Numbered from the stretch's first letter, positions 46,632 to 55,940 are shown. The stretch: DNA of 64,000 nt from Pedobacter sp. Leaf216 (GCF_001421515.1 NZ_LMKM01000023.1:253707-317706); one strand, 5' to 3'. Numbers and translations are program-made. Notes: a model not told the origin generated them from the letters alone.

Positions 46632-47468
46632 ATGAAAGAAACCTTTGATAAAGTATCTGCCCAATGCAGCAGAAACGTTACCAGAACATACAGTACCAGT
46701 TTTTCTCTTGGCATCAATTTTCTAAATAAGGAGATCAGGGGACCAATTTATGCCATTTACGGATTTGTAAGGCTTGCCGACGAAATCGTTGACAGTTTCC
46801 ATGGATATGACAAGGCATCACTTTTATTCAGGTTTAAAAGGGACTGTTTGGAAGCAGTGCGGGATTCGATAAGTTTAAATCCGGTATTAAACTCTTTTCA
46901 GGAAGTAGTTAATAAGTATGGCATAGATTTAAAACTAATCCATCTTTTTCTTAACAGCATGGAAATGGACCTTAACAGGGAAGTTTACACACAAGAAAAA
47001 TATGAGCGTTATATTCTTGGTTCGGCACAAGTGGTAGGTCTGATGTGTTTATACGTTTTTTCCGACGGAAACATGGAAAGATACGAGCGGATGAAAGAGC
47101 CTGCAATGAAATTGGGTTCTGCTTTCCAAAAAATCAATTTCCTAAGGGATGTAAATGCAGACTTTTATCTGCTTGGCCGCACCTATTTCCCAGGCGTTGA
47201 CCTTTCTGATTTTTCGGACGAAAAGAAAAGGGCAATTGAAGAGGATATTGCAGGTGAGTTTGATGCTGCATTGGAAGGCATACGTCAATTGCCAGTATCT
47301 TCTAGAGGTGGTGTATACCTGGCTTACATTTATTATAGAAAGCTTTTTGATAAGATTAGAAAGAAAACTGCGGCTCAGCTAATGGCAGGAAGAATCAGAA
47401 TTTCGAATGCCTATAAATTCAGGCTTATGTTCAGCTCTGTTCTACGCCAACGTACGGGTAGAATATAA
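46632..47468 (+). CDS. crtB: phytoene/squalene synthase family protein
   Basis: 278 aa, short for CrtB (about 290-310) but complete. Both Asp-rich Mg-binding motifs are present: DEIVD (50-54, in RLADEIVDSFHG) and RDVNAD (172-177, in NFLRDVNADFYLLGRTYFP). Condenses two isoprenoid diphosphates; phytoene from geranylgeranyl diphosphate is the best guess, squalene-type the alternative. No other carotenoid gene lies in the window. 78 bp after the MarR gene. Confidence 0.88.
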   Translation: MKETFDKVSAQCSRNVTRTYSTSFSLGINFLNKEIRGPIYAIYGFVRLADEIVDSFHGYDKASLLFRFKRDCLEAVRDSISLNPVLNSFQEVVNKYGIDLKLIHLFLNSMEMDLNREVYTQEKYERYILGSAQVVGLMCLYVFSDGNMERYERMKEPAMKLGSAFQKINFLRDVNADFYLLGRTYFPGVDLSDFSDEKKRAIEEDIAGEFDAALEGIRQLPVSSRGGVYLAYIYYRKLFDKIRKKTAAQLMAGRIRISNAYKFRLMFSSVLRQRTGRI

Positions 47469-47495
47469 GCTAAAAAATTAGGGTAGTTTATAAAG

Positions 47496-47651
47496 ATGAA
47501 AACAATAAAAAAAGAAAACTTTCCGTCAAAAATTTGCGCCACTTGCGGAAGGCCTTTTTTATGGAGAAAAAAATGGGCAAAGGTATGGGAAGAAGTGAAA
47601 TATTGCAGTGATAAGTGCCGTGGAAAAAATTCTTTTAAAATTTCCCCTTGA
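47496..47651 (+). CDS. DUF2256 protein, 51 aa
   Basis: Short gene read from the sequence: ATG at 47496, TGA at 47649-47651. It encodes a compact zinc-finger-like protein with ICATCGRPF (two Cys), WRKKWAKVWEEVKYCSDKC (two more Cys), the exact pattern of DUF2256. The family is typically next to cryptochrome/photolyase genes. Starts 27 bp after crtB, hence in the same unit. Codon use like the neighbours. Confidence 0.88.
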   Translation: MKTIKKENFPSKICATCGRPFLWRKKWAKVWEEVKYCSDKCRGKNSFKISP

Positions 47652-47672
47652 AAATGTTTTGATACTCAAAAA

Positions 47673-48722
47673 TTATATACTGGTTTTGGTTTCCAGAAAG
47701 GAAATCAGTTCAGGATAAAAATCTTCAATGCTTTTGTAGCGGCTGGTGTAATTATCCATAAAATGATACAAATCATTAGCCCATTTAAAATGCTTTGCCT
47801 GGTTTGATATTTCTGCTTCGCCGCTTTCTTTCCCAAATTTTTGTGCCAGTATTTTTGCTACGCAAGTTCTTACCAATAGTTCGTCTAATTCATTTTTCCA
47901 TTGCTCATCAGGCAGTTTTTTTCCTTTAGCGGTAGTCAGGAAATTATCTTTGATCTTAAATAATCGGTCGTGATAATTGTTTATAAAATTTTTTAGATAA
48001 ATATGACTACATTCATGGGCAACCACATTTAATGCAGGTTCAAAATTAACTGAACTATCATTTGTTAGTTTCTTGGTTTTATCTTCAATATAACCAGCCT
48101 TAGCCATTATTTTTCCGGCAAACTCTTTTTCATTTGATGATATTGCATTACTCCCATGGTTACATAATATATCGGTGTAAATTAAATATTCACCGTTTCG
48201 CTTCGTTCTGTAAAAAGAATCAACGTTATTAAGTATCTTACTTTTTTGGATATACAATTCTCCTTTTTTATTGATGCGGTTGTATTCTAAGCGATGTTTT
48301 TTTATAAAATTTGATACCTGGCAATCCTCATAAAAAGTATTGAAGCGAAATAAAAAAGTATCCAAAGGAGCGTTTCTAACATAATTAACTTCTGGCTTGC
48401 TCAATAGTTTAAATGGATGCTCCTCTGATAAAAAAAGACCCAACGAAGCCATATCAGGACCGTCCCAGTTTTTAAGTTTTCTATACCAATTTAAAGACGG
48501 ATGGTCGTTATACTTTTTGAAATATGCTTTTACATCACGATAATAAGTTGATGGTGTAGGTTTAGTGTCCAGTGTATCAGCAGTGGCAAGTGTGTAGAAT
48601 ATACTTAATGCCTCAACTCTCGGGTCGGTTTTTATGGAAAATATTTTTTGCCCGTATGATCCATTCGCCTGAATTGTGATGATTAAAACTAAAATACATT
48701 TTAGAAGCGATTTTATCGTCAT
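47673..48722 (-). CDS. secreted metallopeptidase-like protein, DUF4932
   Basis: 349 aa. Signal peptide (MTIKSLLKCILVLIITIQANGSYG). The first part (DPRVEALSIFYTLA, AYFKKYNDHPSLNWYRKL) follows DUF4932, and LNVVAHECSHIYL (231-243) holds an HExxH zinc motif (HECSH 236-240). The third ligand of the usual E/D type is not obvious. A zinc peptidase in the periplasm or at the surface is likely; substrate unknown. Convergent with the DUF2256 gene, 21 bp away. Confidence 0.7.
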   Translation of the reverse strand: MTIKSLLKCILVLIITIQANGSYGQKIFSIKTDPRVEALSIFYTLATADTLDTKPTPSTYYRDVKAYFKKYNDHPSLNWYRKLKNWDGPDMASLGLFLSEEHPFKLLSKPEVNYVRNAPLDTFLFRFNTFYEDCQVSNFIKKHRLEYNRINKKGELYIQKSKILNNVDSFYRTKRNGEYLIYTDILCNHGSNAISSNEKEFAGKIMAKAGYIEDKTKKLTNDSSVNFEPALNVVAHECSHIYLKNFINNYHDRLFKIKDNFLTTAKGKKLPDEQWKNELDELLVRTCVAKILAQKFGKESGEAEISNQAKHFKWANDLYHFMDNYTSRYKSIEDFYPELISFLETKTSI

Positions 48723-49265
48723 ACTTACAAATGTATAAAGAGAGTTGGAAAATCATAATTTAATAACTAAAAATGGTTTTAAAAACTGAGCACCCGCCTT
48801 TTTACCAAATCACCAACAGTTGTTGATTTCTAGTCTCTTCCCACCTGCGAGCGAGAACTTCCTTCTCTTATTTTCACCTCTAATTATGCTGGATATTGTG
48901 GATTTTTGAATAAGCGAAATCTGATGTCATCATTTTGATTCGCAGTTGAAAAGTGGCTTTGAATCAGTTCCCGAAGATCCATGTAGTTTTGCCACCCTAA
49001 GCTTTTTGACCAGTCTGAAAAAAACATTATTTTTGAGTAAAGTCAATGATATGCCTACCGTCCTAATTATCACCCTTTTTTTCCAGTTGCAATTTGTGAA
49101 GGCTCAGCAAGCACAGAAGAGCTACTTCGCCGATCGTTCGCTTAGCCAAACCGCCAGCGAGCGAAAGGCAGCTTATAAAAAGACCACCTCCGCAGCGCTG
49201 TCGGGGACAAACACTGCATATTGATTCATAATTCTATAAGTTACAGCTTTCCATCTCTAAAATCT
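48723..49265. other. intergenic region with one doubtful small frame
   Basis: 543 bp. Its GC is higher near 49090-49210 than on either side. Besides the fragment at 49051-49224 I see nothing that codes. Confidence 0.4.
49051..49224 (+). pseudogene. possible truncated secreted-protein fragment
   Basis: 57 aa from ATG 49051: an apparent signal peptide (MPTVLIITLFFQLQFVKAQ) and a Ser/Ala/Lys-rich tail (SQTASERKAAYKK). No family recognised. It could be a decayed gene start, as no coding follows in frame, or a small secreted peptide. Low confidence either way. Confidence 0.25.
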
Positions 49266-50987
49266 ATGAAAAGAAAAATTGTTATCATTGCACTTATGGC
49301 ACTATTGCCTTGGGTTTATACACATGCACAAGACACCATTCCACATATAAAGGGGAAGCTTACCATTTCTGTTAAAAAAGGAACATTTGAATGTGACCTA
49401 GTAATATCAAACATGCCAAGATTGAAAGATTACTTTTTTAGGCTCAACTCGGGTATGAACATTCGATACATAAAGAATGACGAACCAAACATGTTGCCAC
49501 TTGAGTATGAAAAATCGCTGTCAGATACACTCTCCTCCGGCGAGTCATCTGCATATTATATACCTTCCTGGTCAGCATCGGGAAAATACCTTCCCTATTC
49601 CGTTCGTTTCAATTACGTTGGTATGTATCCTGTAATCACCGATACGTCGAGTGTTTCGGACTGGAGGGGAAACATTGCGTTTAATGGCACCTCACTTAGG
49701 GTAGACGGGATCCAAAGCGCATGGTGTCCAACATTATATGATGTTTCAACGGATAAGAGATACGAGAAGGTTACATACGATTTGAACATTACCTGTAACG
49801 ATTGTAAAGTGATCTATGTAAATGGAAGTGATCCGGTGTATGGCACAAGCGCCAATGTTAAGAGTGATTCGCCACAGGACCTAACCATGTTCGCCGGCGA
49901 TTTTAAGTCGACAGACATAAACAACAAATATTTTTTAAACCCGGATGGTGATGATGCCTTGTTGACGAATTTGGAAAAAGAGCTTCGTTCGTATCAAGAA
50001 TATTTACAGAAAAAATTGAATATTCCATATAAAGGAAAAACGGTATATATCCAAACCACACCGGTCTCTAAAAATAACTCTTGGTTATTTGTTTCTTATC
50101 CATCGATTATTAAGGTCGGCTGGCAAGATGGGATGAAATCCTTTCAAGATAAAAACAAGCGCCCCGATTTCTTGCATGACATGGCCCACGAGCTTTCCCA
50201 CTATTATTTTGGAACAGTTCGTTCCTTTAATCTCGAAATTGGAGACATGATCGCCGAAGGCTTTGCAGAGTTTCTTGCAATGCGCATTACCCGAGATTTC
50301 ATGGGCGACTCTCTTTACCAAGAAAGCCTAAAAGCGAAGGCCCATGCCATGGGCAACTTGATTCCAATGCCTCTAGAAAAAATCCGATCAAAATCCGATT
50401 ACAGAAACCGTCAGCTGTATTCCTATACTTACTCGCCGCTCCTTTTTTCGGCTATCGAAAAAGAGATTGGTGAAGAGAAGATGTGGAAATGGATGAACCT
50501 GTTGCTACAATCAACTACCGTAAAGACAAATTACGAATTTTTCGAGAAAACACTGAGCGAAGCGGTTGCTGATCGAGCAAAATTTGGCCTGTTACGTGAA
50601 AAATACCTCGTCAACGTCAATACCTATCAGAACGTCGCATCAACTCTTGGTTTGCCTACGCGTGAACAGTCCCTTGCTAAAGACGAGAAATCCCTGGCAA
50701 GGAAATACTACTATTTCTTTTTTTCCCGACCGCGTACAGATATTGGCTCAACACAGAACAAGACGATTTTACGCACTGATATTAGTGAGCTAACTGGGAC
50801 CCAGAAAGAATTGAGGGATGTGCAAACAATAATCTATTCGAAGGCCAAGGAACAATTTGATAACGCATCAGGGAGTACTGGCGATTTTAATACCTATGAA
50901 ACACTAGAACTAGCTCAAACCGCGTTAAGGCGATGGTTGGCAAGATATGACAAAAACGGCAATATGACCGTCAGAATAATCAATTAA
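49266..50987 (+). CDS. M1-like gluzincin metallopeptidase, secreted
   Basis: 573 aa from the ATG at 49266, which opens a clear signal peptide (MKRKIVIIALMALLPWVYTHAQD). The HELSHYYFG motif (H308, E309, H312) is followed after 18 residues by Glu331 (MIAEGFAEF), the HExxH-x18-E pattern of M1 aminopeptidases. The N-terminal half is beta-rich but poorly matches the classical M1 domain, and no GAMEN substrate motif is seen. Probably a peptidase of the periplasm. Its flanks are non-coding; GC and style differ from neighbours, so transfer is possible. Confidence 0.75.
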   Translation: MKRKIVIIALMALLPWVYTHAQDTIPHIKGKLTISVKKGTFECDLVISNMPRLKDYFFRLNSGMNIRYIKNDEPNMLPLEYEKSLSDTLSSGESSAYYIPSWSASGKYLPYSVRFNYVGMYPVITDTSSVSDWRGNIAFNGTSLRVDGIQSAWCPTLYDVSTDKRYEKVTYDLNITCNDCKVIYVNGSDPVYGTSANVKSDSPQDLTMFAGDFKSTDINNKYFLNPDGDDALLTNLEKELRSYQEYLQKKLNIPYKGKTVYIQTTPVSKNNSWLFVSYPSIIKVGWQDGMKSFQDKNKRPDFLHDMAHELSHYYFGTVRSFNLEIGDMIAEGFAEFLAMRITRDFMGDSLYQESLKAKAHAMGNLIPMPLEKIRSKSDYRNRQLYSYTYSPLLFSAIEKEIGEEKMWKWMNLLLQSTTVKTNYEFFEKTLSEAVADRAKFGLLREKYLVNVNTYQNVASTLGLPTREQSLAKDEKSLARKYYYFFFSRPRTDIGSTQNKTILRTDISELTGTQKELRDVQTIIYSKAKEQFDNASGSTGDFNTYETLELAQTALRRWLARYDKNGNMTVRIIN

Positions 50988-51267
50988 GCGAACTAGTCGG
51001 TTTTCAAAGCAAGCTGAAGCAGGTGATGACCAATAAGATTGACTGACGGGAGCCCTTCTAACAAATGAACACCTTTTAAAAAATATTTCTTTGTTTGTTC
51101 CCTTGAAATAATTTGACACCCCCTCCCGGCACCTCGGCTATACTTAGCTACGTACGCAATAGTTTTGGAAACAAGCAAGTGCAGTAACCGCATGAAGAGA
51201 AAAAAGCAAGAAATACTCGAAGGAGAAAGGTTAGACATTAATGTGTGTATTTCATCGAAAGTAGGCT

Positions 51268-51330
51268 AGCCATTTCAGACCAAACTGGTCGCTGATTTGA
51301 ATGCCGGAAAATTTATATTGTGTTCCTTTC
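51268..51330. mobile_element. possible IS21-like end fragment
   Basis: CCATTTCAGACCAAACTGGT with downstream TTGAATGCCGG. The phrase resembles terminal repeats of IS21-type elements as I remember them in Bacteroidota; there is no transposase. Confidence 0.25.
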
Positions 51331-52361
51331 CCTCCGAACAAATATAAGTGCGGTTTCAAAATCCATTTATTCTTCATCAAACATTATTGCTCCAGACCGT
51401 TTTGAATCTGTTCTATCAATTCATGAGGCTACGAGACATCATATCTTCCAAAATCCTCATTAATTAGGTCTTGCAGCCATTTAAAAGCTAGTACATTGTC
51501 CGAGGATGGGGCGGCACGTTCATCCGTTGATGATATCCAAGCTAAATCCATTCTATGTTAAATTGAACAGAAGTACTTCGAAGTAGATTCCAAAAAAATG
51601 TTAATCGAAAGATCAAAACGTCATCTTGGAAAGGCTTACTTCTTGATGACCCAATTCAGCATCACGATTTAGTACATGCTTCTGGGGTATTTGATCTTTA
51701 TCGATTTCGATTATCAATTAATTATGGCGACACATGATGAATCACAAGCTAGATTTTTCATGAGAAAACTTATTAATGATGGAATTGCGGCGAAACTTTG
51801 CATACTTAAACCAACTTCTAATGGGGTTACAATTTGTCAAGAATAATTTTAAGTATTGTAAATTATTTGCTTGCATAATTTTATGTCATTCTGCCAATAT
51901 AACAGCTACTAAATTAAAAAAGTTAGCTTCGAAATGGAAAATGAAAGTTCAAAACCGTGTACCCCTGCTTTTAATTATATATTTTTCTCCGAAACTTGAA
52001 GACACGCACAACACGCACATAAAAACTTACACCTTAGATGATTTCAGGATATTTATCTAAATTCATTTTATGCTCAACGAGAACTTTAAATTTAAACACG
52101 TCTATTCGCGGAATCAGTTAAGGTTTTGGGGATTGAAATGCATTCTTCGGCCTCTCAACGTGATTGTCACTTTAAATATGTTATAAATTGTTAATTCTTT
52201 GTACAAGATATAACTTGGGTTGATTGTGTTATAAAATTACGTGAAGACATTTTAAAATGTAAAAAATAATTCGACCAATTAATTAGTTGATAGTAACTTA
52301 AAACGAACTTTATCAGCTCTAAAATTACACCACTAACTGCACCACCAGAAATAAAAAACAT

Positions 52362-52394
52362 AAAAAAATGCCCTTAGAAATATTCTAAGAGCAT
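52362..52394 (-). terminator. intrinsic terminator of tRNA-Ala
   Basis: Minus strand: ATGCTCTTAGAA pairs with TTCTAAGGGCAT, followed by TTTTTTT. It starts about 15 bp after the tRNA. Confidence 0.85.
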
Positions 52395-52408
52395 AATTTA
52401 AGTATTAG

Positions 52409-52485
52409 TGGTGGAGAATATCGGATTCGAACCGATCACCTCTTCACTGCCAGCGAAGCGCTCTAGCCAAATGAGCTAATCCCCC
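52409..52485 (-). tRNA. tRNA-Ala (anticodon GGC)
   Basis: Read on the minus strand: acceptor GGGGGAT pairing ATTCTCC (with G-U pairs), D arm GCTC/GAGC, anticodon stem CTTCG/TGAAG with loop CTGGCAG (anticodon GGC), variable loop AGGTG, T arm ATCGG/CCGAT with TTCGAAT. The discriminator A and CCA are encoded. GGC reads Ala codon GCC. Confidence 0.95.
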
Positions 52486-52621
52486 AGGTTATGGAAATTC
52501 ATATACTAAATATATATTGACACAATTTAAGTATTGAAACAAGCTTCCGGCTTGTGGAGCAAAAATAGCAAATACTTTCTCGAATGCAAATGATAATTGA
52601 TCTTTTTATCCAGGTAATTTC

Positions 52622-52828
52622 TTAATCCTTAAATTTAAAAGCAAACATGGCCATAAAACAAATGATTGCAATAGCAGACTGCATCGGGTAATTAATAAAC
52701 AGGAAAAGAACAAATGTGGCAATTAATAACAGTACAAAAAACATAAAGGCCTTAAATACAGAATCCATATAAAACATAGATACGATGGCCAGGATATAAA
52801 AAGGAATAATAACGGCAGTGATAAACAT
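52622..52828 (-). CDS. small membrane protein, unknown function
   Basis: 68 aa, almost wholly hydrophobic, with two or three membrane segments (2-20, 27-46, 49-64) and a KFKD end. No family recognised. 71 bp separate it from the CAT-like gene upstream, same strand, so it may be the last gene of that unit. Confidence 0.5.
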   Translation of the reverse strand: MFITAVIIPFYILAIVSMFYMDSVFKAFMFFVLLLIATFVLFLFINYPMQSAIAIICFMAMFAFKFKD

Positions 52829-52899
52829 CGCCTAAAATAAATTCCTAATATTAACCGAACATTAAATATTTTTTAGGTTTAATTCCTTAAGATCTAAAA

Positions 52900-53544
52900 C
52901 TAAACGAGCTGTTTAATTTCTTTCTTGTTTAACAGATCCTGATATAAGGTTACAAATTGGCCAACATGGTAACCATCCATTAAAGCATGGTTTACATGTA
53001 TAGATACCGGCATGATTTTTTTCCTATTTTCATCTTTAACCTTTCCAAAAGAAATTTTCGGACAACTATCCTGATAGGAAAAGCTCCGGGCGTGTGATAG
53101 GGAAGTGAAATTTAACCAGGGCAAGGCCGAATAATGGATTACATTTTCTCCTGATGAAGAAGGAATTAAGCCTGTGGTTGATTGTACTTTTTCGATTTCT
53201 TGAGCTGCTCCTCTTCTAAAATCTTCGAAATCTTCGTGAAAATCAATATATCCAAAGCCGAATGTGCCGTTTGGTCTGTTAATGGTTGCAGCGGCATTAA
53301 TAATGTTGTGTTTCCAAACTTCGCCGTCGATCATGCGGTAACTAAAAGGTTCTACCTTATTTGCTGCAACAAGCGATTTATGCAGATAAAGCAGGAAGAA
53401 TGAACGTTGAGTTTCTTTTGCTTCATGGTAGGTAGCCGTACAATCTACATCTACTGTAACGCCGAAGAAAGGTTCTTCAAAAGCGCTAAAAAATTTAAAA
53501 TGATCTTTTCTGATCCAGGTGTTTATATCTATTTTTTCTTTCAT
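52900..53544 (-). CDS. chloramphenicol acetyltransferase-like acyltransferase
   Basis: 214 aa, usual for the CatA fold. Catalytic His in VNHALMDGYHVG (about 187-198, HxxxDG motif), ready to take the hydroxyl proton of the acceptor; FFGVTVDVDCTATY and PWLNFTSLSHA are typical for the trimer. It may acetylate chloramphenicol, but distant members of the family in Bacteroidota act on other substrates. Its ATG overlaps the HAD gene stop by 4 bp (ATGA), so the two are translated together. Confidence 0.85.
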   Translation of the reverse strand: MKEKIDINTWIRKDHFKFFSAFEEPFFGVTVDVDCTATYHEAKETQRSFFLLYLHKSLVAANKVEPFSYRMIDGEVWKHNIINAAATINRPNGTFGFGYIDFHEDFEDFRRGAAQEIEKVQSTTGLIPSSSGENVIHYSALPWLNFTSLSHARSFSYQDSCPKISFGKVKDENRKKIMPVSIHVNHALMDGYHVGQFVTLYQDLLNKKEIKQLV

Positions 53545-54236
53545 TCAATTAATTTTGGTAAAACTTCAGACAGGCTTTCCATCTGATAAAAATTTTCGTG
53601 TTCGATGGTATGTTCAATGCTTTCGTGTATCCAGGTGGTATGAAAAGGAATGTGTACCGCGTGGCCACCAATATTCAATACTGGCAACACATCCGATTTT
53701 AATGAATTGCCCAGCATTAAAAATTCTTCTGGCTTACAATCAAGATGTTTAAGTAATTTTCGGTAATCACTTTCCTGTTTAGCGCTCATAATCTCGATAT
53801 GGTGAAAATAATGATCAAGACCAGATTTGGTAAGCTTACGCTGCTGATCCAGCAAATCGCCCTTGGTAGCCACCACCAATCGGTATTGCCCATGCAAGGT
53901 TTTGAGTACATCTTCTACACCTTCGAGTAAAACAACAGGTTTATTGAGCATTTCTTTCCCCAATTCTATTGCTTTTCCCATAATTATGGGGTCAATTTTC
54001 CCCAATGTTATGTTTAAAACGGTTTCCATCATACTCAACACAAAACCTTTAATACCGTAACCATATAGAGGCAAATTGGCAATCTCAGTTTTATAAAGCT
54101 CGGCCAGAATGCTGTGCCGTGGCATAAAATCTTCTAAAAGACCCGCAAATTGCTCTTCCGTTTCGCGGAAATAGGGTTCGTTTACCCAAAGGGTATCATC
54201 AGCATCAAAAGCAATTACGGTAATTTGATTTTTCAT
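53541..54236 (-). CDS. HAD-superfamily hydrolase
   Basis: 231 aa from the ATG at 54234-54236; an upstream start (54272) adds 12 residues with no support. Motif I DADDTLW (Asp nucleophile), motif II VVATKGD, motif III Lys in SAKQESDYRKLL, motif IV LGNSLKSDVLP. A helical cap domain between motif I and II (30-95). Likely a small phosphatase; substrate unknown. Operon with the CAT-like gene. Confidence 0.88.
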   Translation of the reverse strand: MKNQITVIAFDADDTLWVNEPYFRETEEQFAGLLEDFMPRHSILAELYKTEIANLPLYGYGIKGFVLSMMETVLNITLGKIDPIIMGKAIELGKEMLNKPVVLLEGVEDVLKTLHGQYRLVVATKGDLLDQQRKLTKSGLDHYFHHIEIMSAKQESDYRKLLKHLDCKPEEFLMLGNSLKSDVLPVLNIGGHAVHIPFHTTWIHESIEHTIEHENFYQMESLSEVLPKLIE

Positions 54237-54314
54237 TGTTATGCTTACTTTAGTGCCACAAAAGTAACCCAAGAGATCGTGTTAAAAAAGGACATTTGTC
54301 TCGACTATATTAAT

Positions 54315-54956
54315 ATGCTACGGACCAACCTTACTTTCTTATCTTTTATTGAACGATTTTGTTCGGAAAATAAAGAAGAAAAAATAACATTAAAAAGCTT
54401 TAACGCAGGATATAGATTTATAGAGCAGGGAGAGAAAATAAGCAACATTTACATCATCAAGGATGGAATAAGCAAATGTTTTATTTCTGAAGAAAATGGT
54501 AAGGATTTTATTATCGAATTTTTAGGTAAAGGGGAAGTGGCCGGAGAACTCGAAGCCATTAAAAAGATAGACTGTTTATGCACCGTGGCTGCAATCAGTG
54601 ATGTTACCGCCTATGTTATCCCTGATTTTCTATTCCTGTCCCTCATAAACAGGAGTAGTGAATTTACTACAATCCTGCTTCAGGAATTATCCACCAGAAT
54701 TATACAAACCAGTACAAGGGCATCTTTTCAACAACTATATACATTGGAATATGCGCTATTAAAATTACTTAAACTGCAGGCCGACGAACATATCTCCATC
54801 TCCAAAGAAGACATGGCTGCCTACCTGGGCATATCAGTAAGAAGTTTTAACAGAAGCTTAAAGCAAGTAGTGGATAAAGGAGGTTTTGATACGCCCGAAT
54901 TTGAAAATATACTGCTGCTGCCCAACATGAAAAAGCTGGTGGAAAAACTTAAGTAA
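54315..54956 (+). CDS. Crp/Fnr-family transcriptional regulator
   Basis: 213 aa from ATG 54315. Upstream frame to 54150 overlaps the HAD gene antisense and is not needed. Cyclic-nucleotide-binding-like fold (20-140: FIEQGEKISNIYIIKDGISKCF, GEVAGELEAI) and a C-terminal helix-turn-helix with EDMAAYLGISVRSFNRSLKQ. No Fe-S cluster cysteines, so not an oxygen-sensing Fnr. Diverges from the HAD/CAT unit with 78 bp between starts, a place where it could act on both. Confidence 0.85.
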   Translation: MLRTNLTFLSFIERFCSENKEEKITLKSFNAGYRFIEQGEKISNIYIIKDGISKCFISEENGKDFIIEFLGKGEVAGELEAIKKIDCLCTVAAISDVTAYVIPDFLFLSLINRSSEFTTILLQELSTRIIQTSTRASFQQLYTLEYALLKLLKLQADEHISISKEDMAAYLGISVRSFNRSLKQVVDKGGFDTPEFENILLLPNMKKLVEKLK

Positions 54957-55268
54957 TTGCCTCATTTTATGGTATAATTATTGCACAGAAGATATTTTTA
55001 ATTTAACTGTAACGTTTTGCTGTTTAAACCCGTTTAGGTTAATAAAAAAATGCGCTGCTTTGCGCAATTGCGACTACACCAACAACCACATATACAAATG
55101 AAACAAAACCGCCAGTACAGCTCAAAATTTCCCAGTTAATCGGTATTGAGGAACCGATCTATTCGGAATAGATTACTCCGACTTATGATGATATCCTTAA
55201 CTATCATTTATATAACGCGTAAACAAACCGTTTAACGCAATTTACTGATTATAGCTAATCTAATTAAA
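54957..55268. other. intergenic region with a 17-bp palindrome, 312 bp
   Basis: No gene. ATCTATTC-G-GAATAGAT is a perfect inverted repeat at 55157-55173, about 96 bp upstream of the next start. Could be a regulator site for the 55269 gene. Confidence 0.4.
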
Positions 55269-55877
55269 ATGAGCGCTTACATTAACATTTACACAAACTC
55301 TTTAACCGACGACCTCATTCCAACAATTTTAAAACGTTTGAACGAACACGAAAATGTGTTAGACATCAATTCGTCCTTTTCATTTAGAAACCCTAACGGA
55401 AATTTACCGATCGTTTTTAAATGGGAAAAACCAAGCCTGGAAATATTTAACGAAAACAGCCTTAAGTTAAATTTCGCTGTATCGCTTAAATCTTTCGACT
55501 TAAAAGAATACAAGAAAAAGCTTTTTAAAGAAAAAATCATTAAGCAAAGCCTGGTTCAAAAGATTTTGGGACTATTTAAAAAGAAAAAAAGAAAAGTTGC
55601 AAAACCGGTTAAGCTAAGTGCTGAGGTTGAAGCAAAACTTCAAAACTACAACAAAGTATTTTCGCTTAAATACCATTCAGGTGATGTTTTCGAAAATCAC
55701 TTTGCAACCCTAATCGGTGCAATAATTACCGAACTAACAAATGGTGTTTGTCATTTTACACAAGAGAACCTTTGGTACGATTCAAAAAATGCGTTAACGG
55801 AATCACTTGTTAACTTGTACACCCTGGAAGAATTGCCAAACCACATTAATAAAAATGCGGTAGCTATTGCCATCTAG
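55269..55877 (+). CDS. protein of unknown function, 202 aa
   Basis: No family recognised. The first 90 residues look beta/alpha with VFKWEKPSLEIF; a strongly basic linker (KKKLFKEKIIKQ, KKKKRKVAKPVK, about 78-118) is followed by a helical end with FATLIGAIITELTNG. No signal peptide and no membrane segment. Followed by a good terminator, so it forms its own unit. Codon use is like the neighbours. Confidence 0.7.
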   Translation: MSAYINIYTNSLTDDLIPTILKRLNEHENVLDINSSFSFRNPNGNLPIVFKWEKPSLEIFNENSLKLNFAVSLKSFDLKEYKKKLFKEKIIKQSLVQKILGLFKKKKRKVAKPVKLSAEVEAKLQNYNKVFSLKYHSGDVFENHFATLIGAIITELTNGVCHFTQENLWYDSKNALTESLVNLYTLEELPNHINKNAVAIAI

Positions 55878-55887
55878 GTAATATTTT

Positions 55888-55940
55888 AAGCCAATATTAA
55901 TTTCCGGTTTCACCGTGAATTGATATTGGCTTTTATTTTA
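55888..55940 (+). terminator. intrinsic terminator of the 55269 gene
   Basis: AAGCCAATAT (55888-55897) pairs with ATATTGGCTT (55923-55932), followed by TTATTTTA. 10 bp after the stop. Confidence 0.75.

Larger units (their letters stand above)
50988..52408. other. nearly gene-free stretch, 1.4 kb, probable debris
   Basis: No frame with family features. At 51268-51330 there is a fragment similar in style to the ends of IS21-type elements (GACCAAACTGGTC, itself a palindrome). Frames such as 51776-52060 carry no recognisable motif. The stretch ends at the tRNA terminator. Decayed mobile DNA is the best explanation; I cannot exclude a non-coding RNA. Confidence 0.4.

Noticed and set aside
51776..52060. 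94-codon plus-strand frame in the gene-poor stretch
   Set aside because: No motif, no signal peptide, composition like the flanking non-coding DNA.
52409..52485. tRNA-Ala as island attachment site
   Set aside because: I found no repeat of the tRNA 3' end in the neighbouring debris and no integrase.
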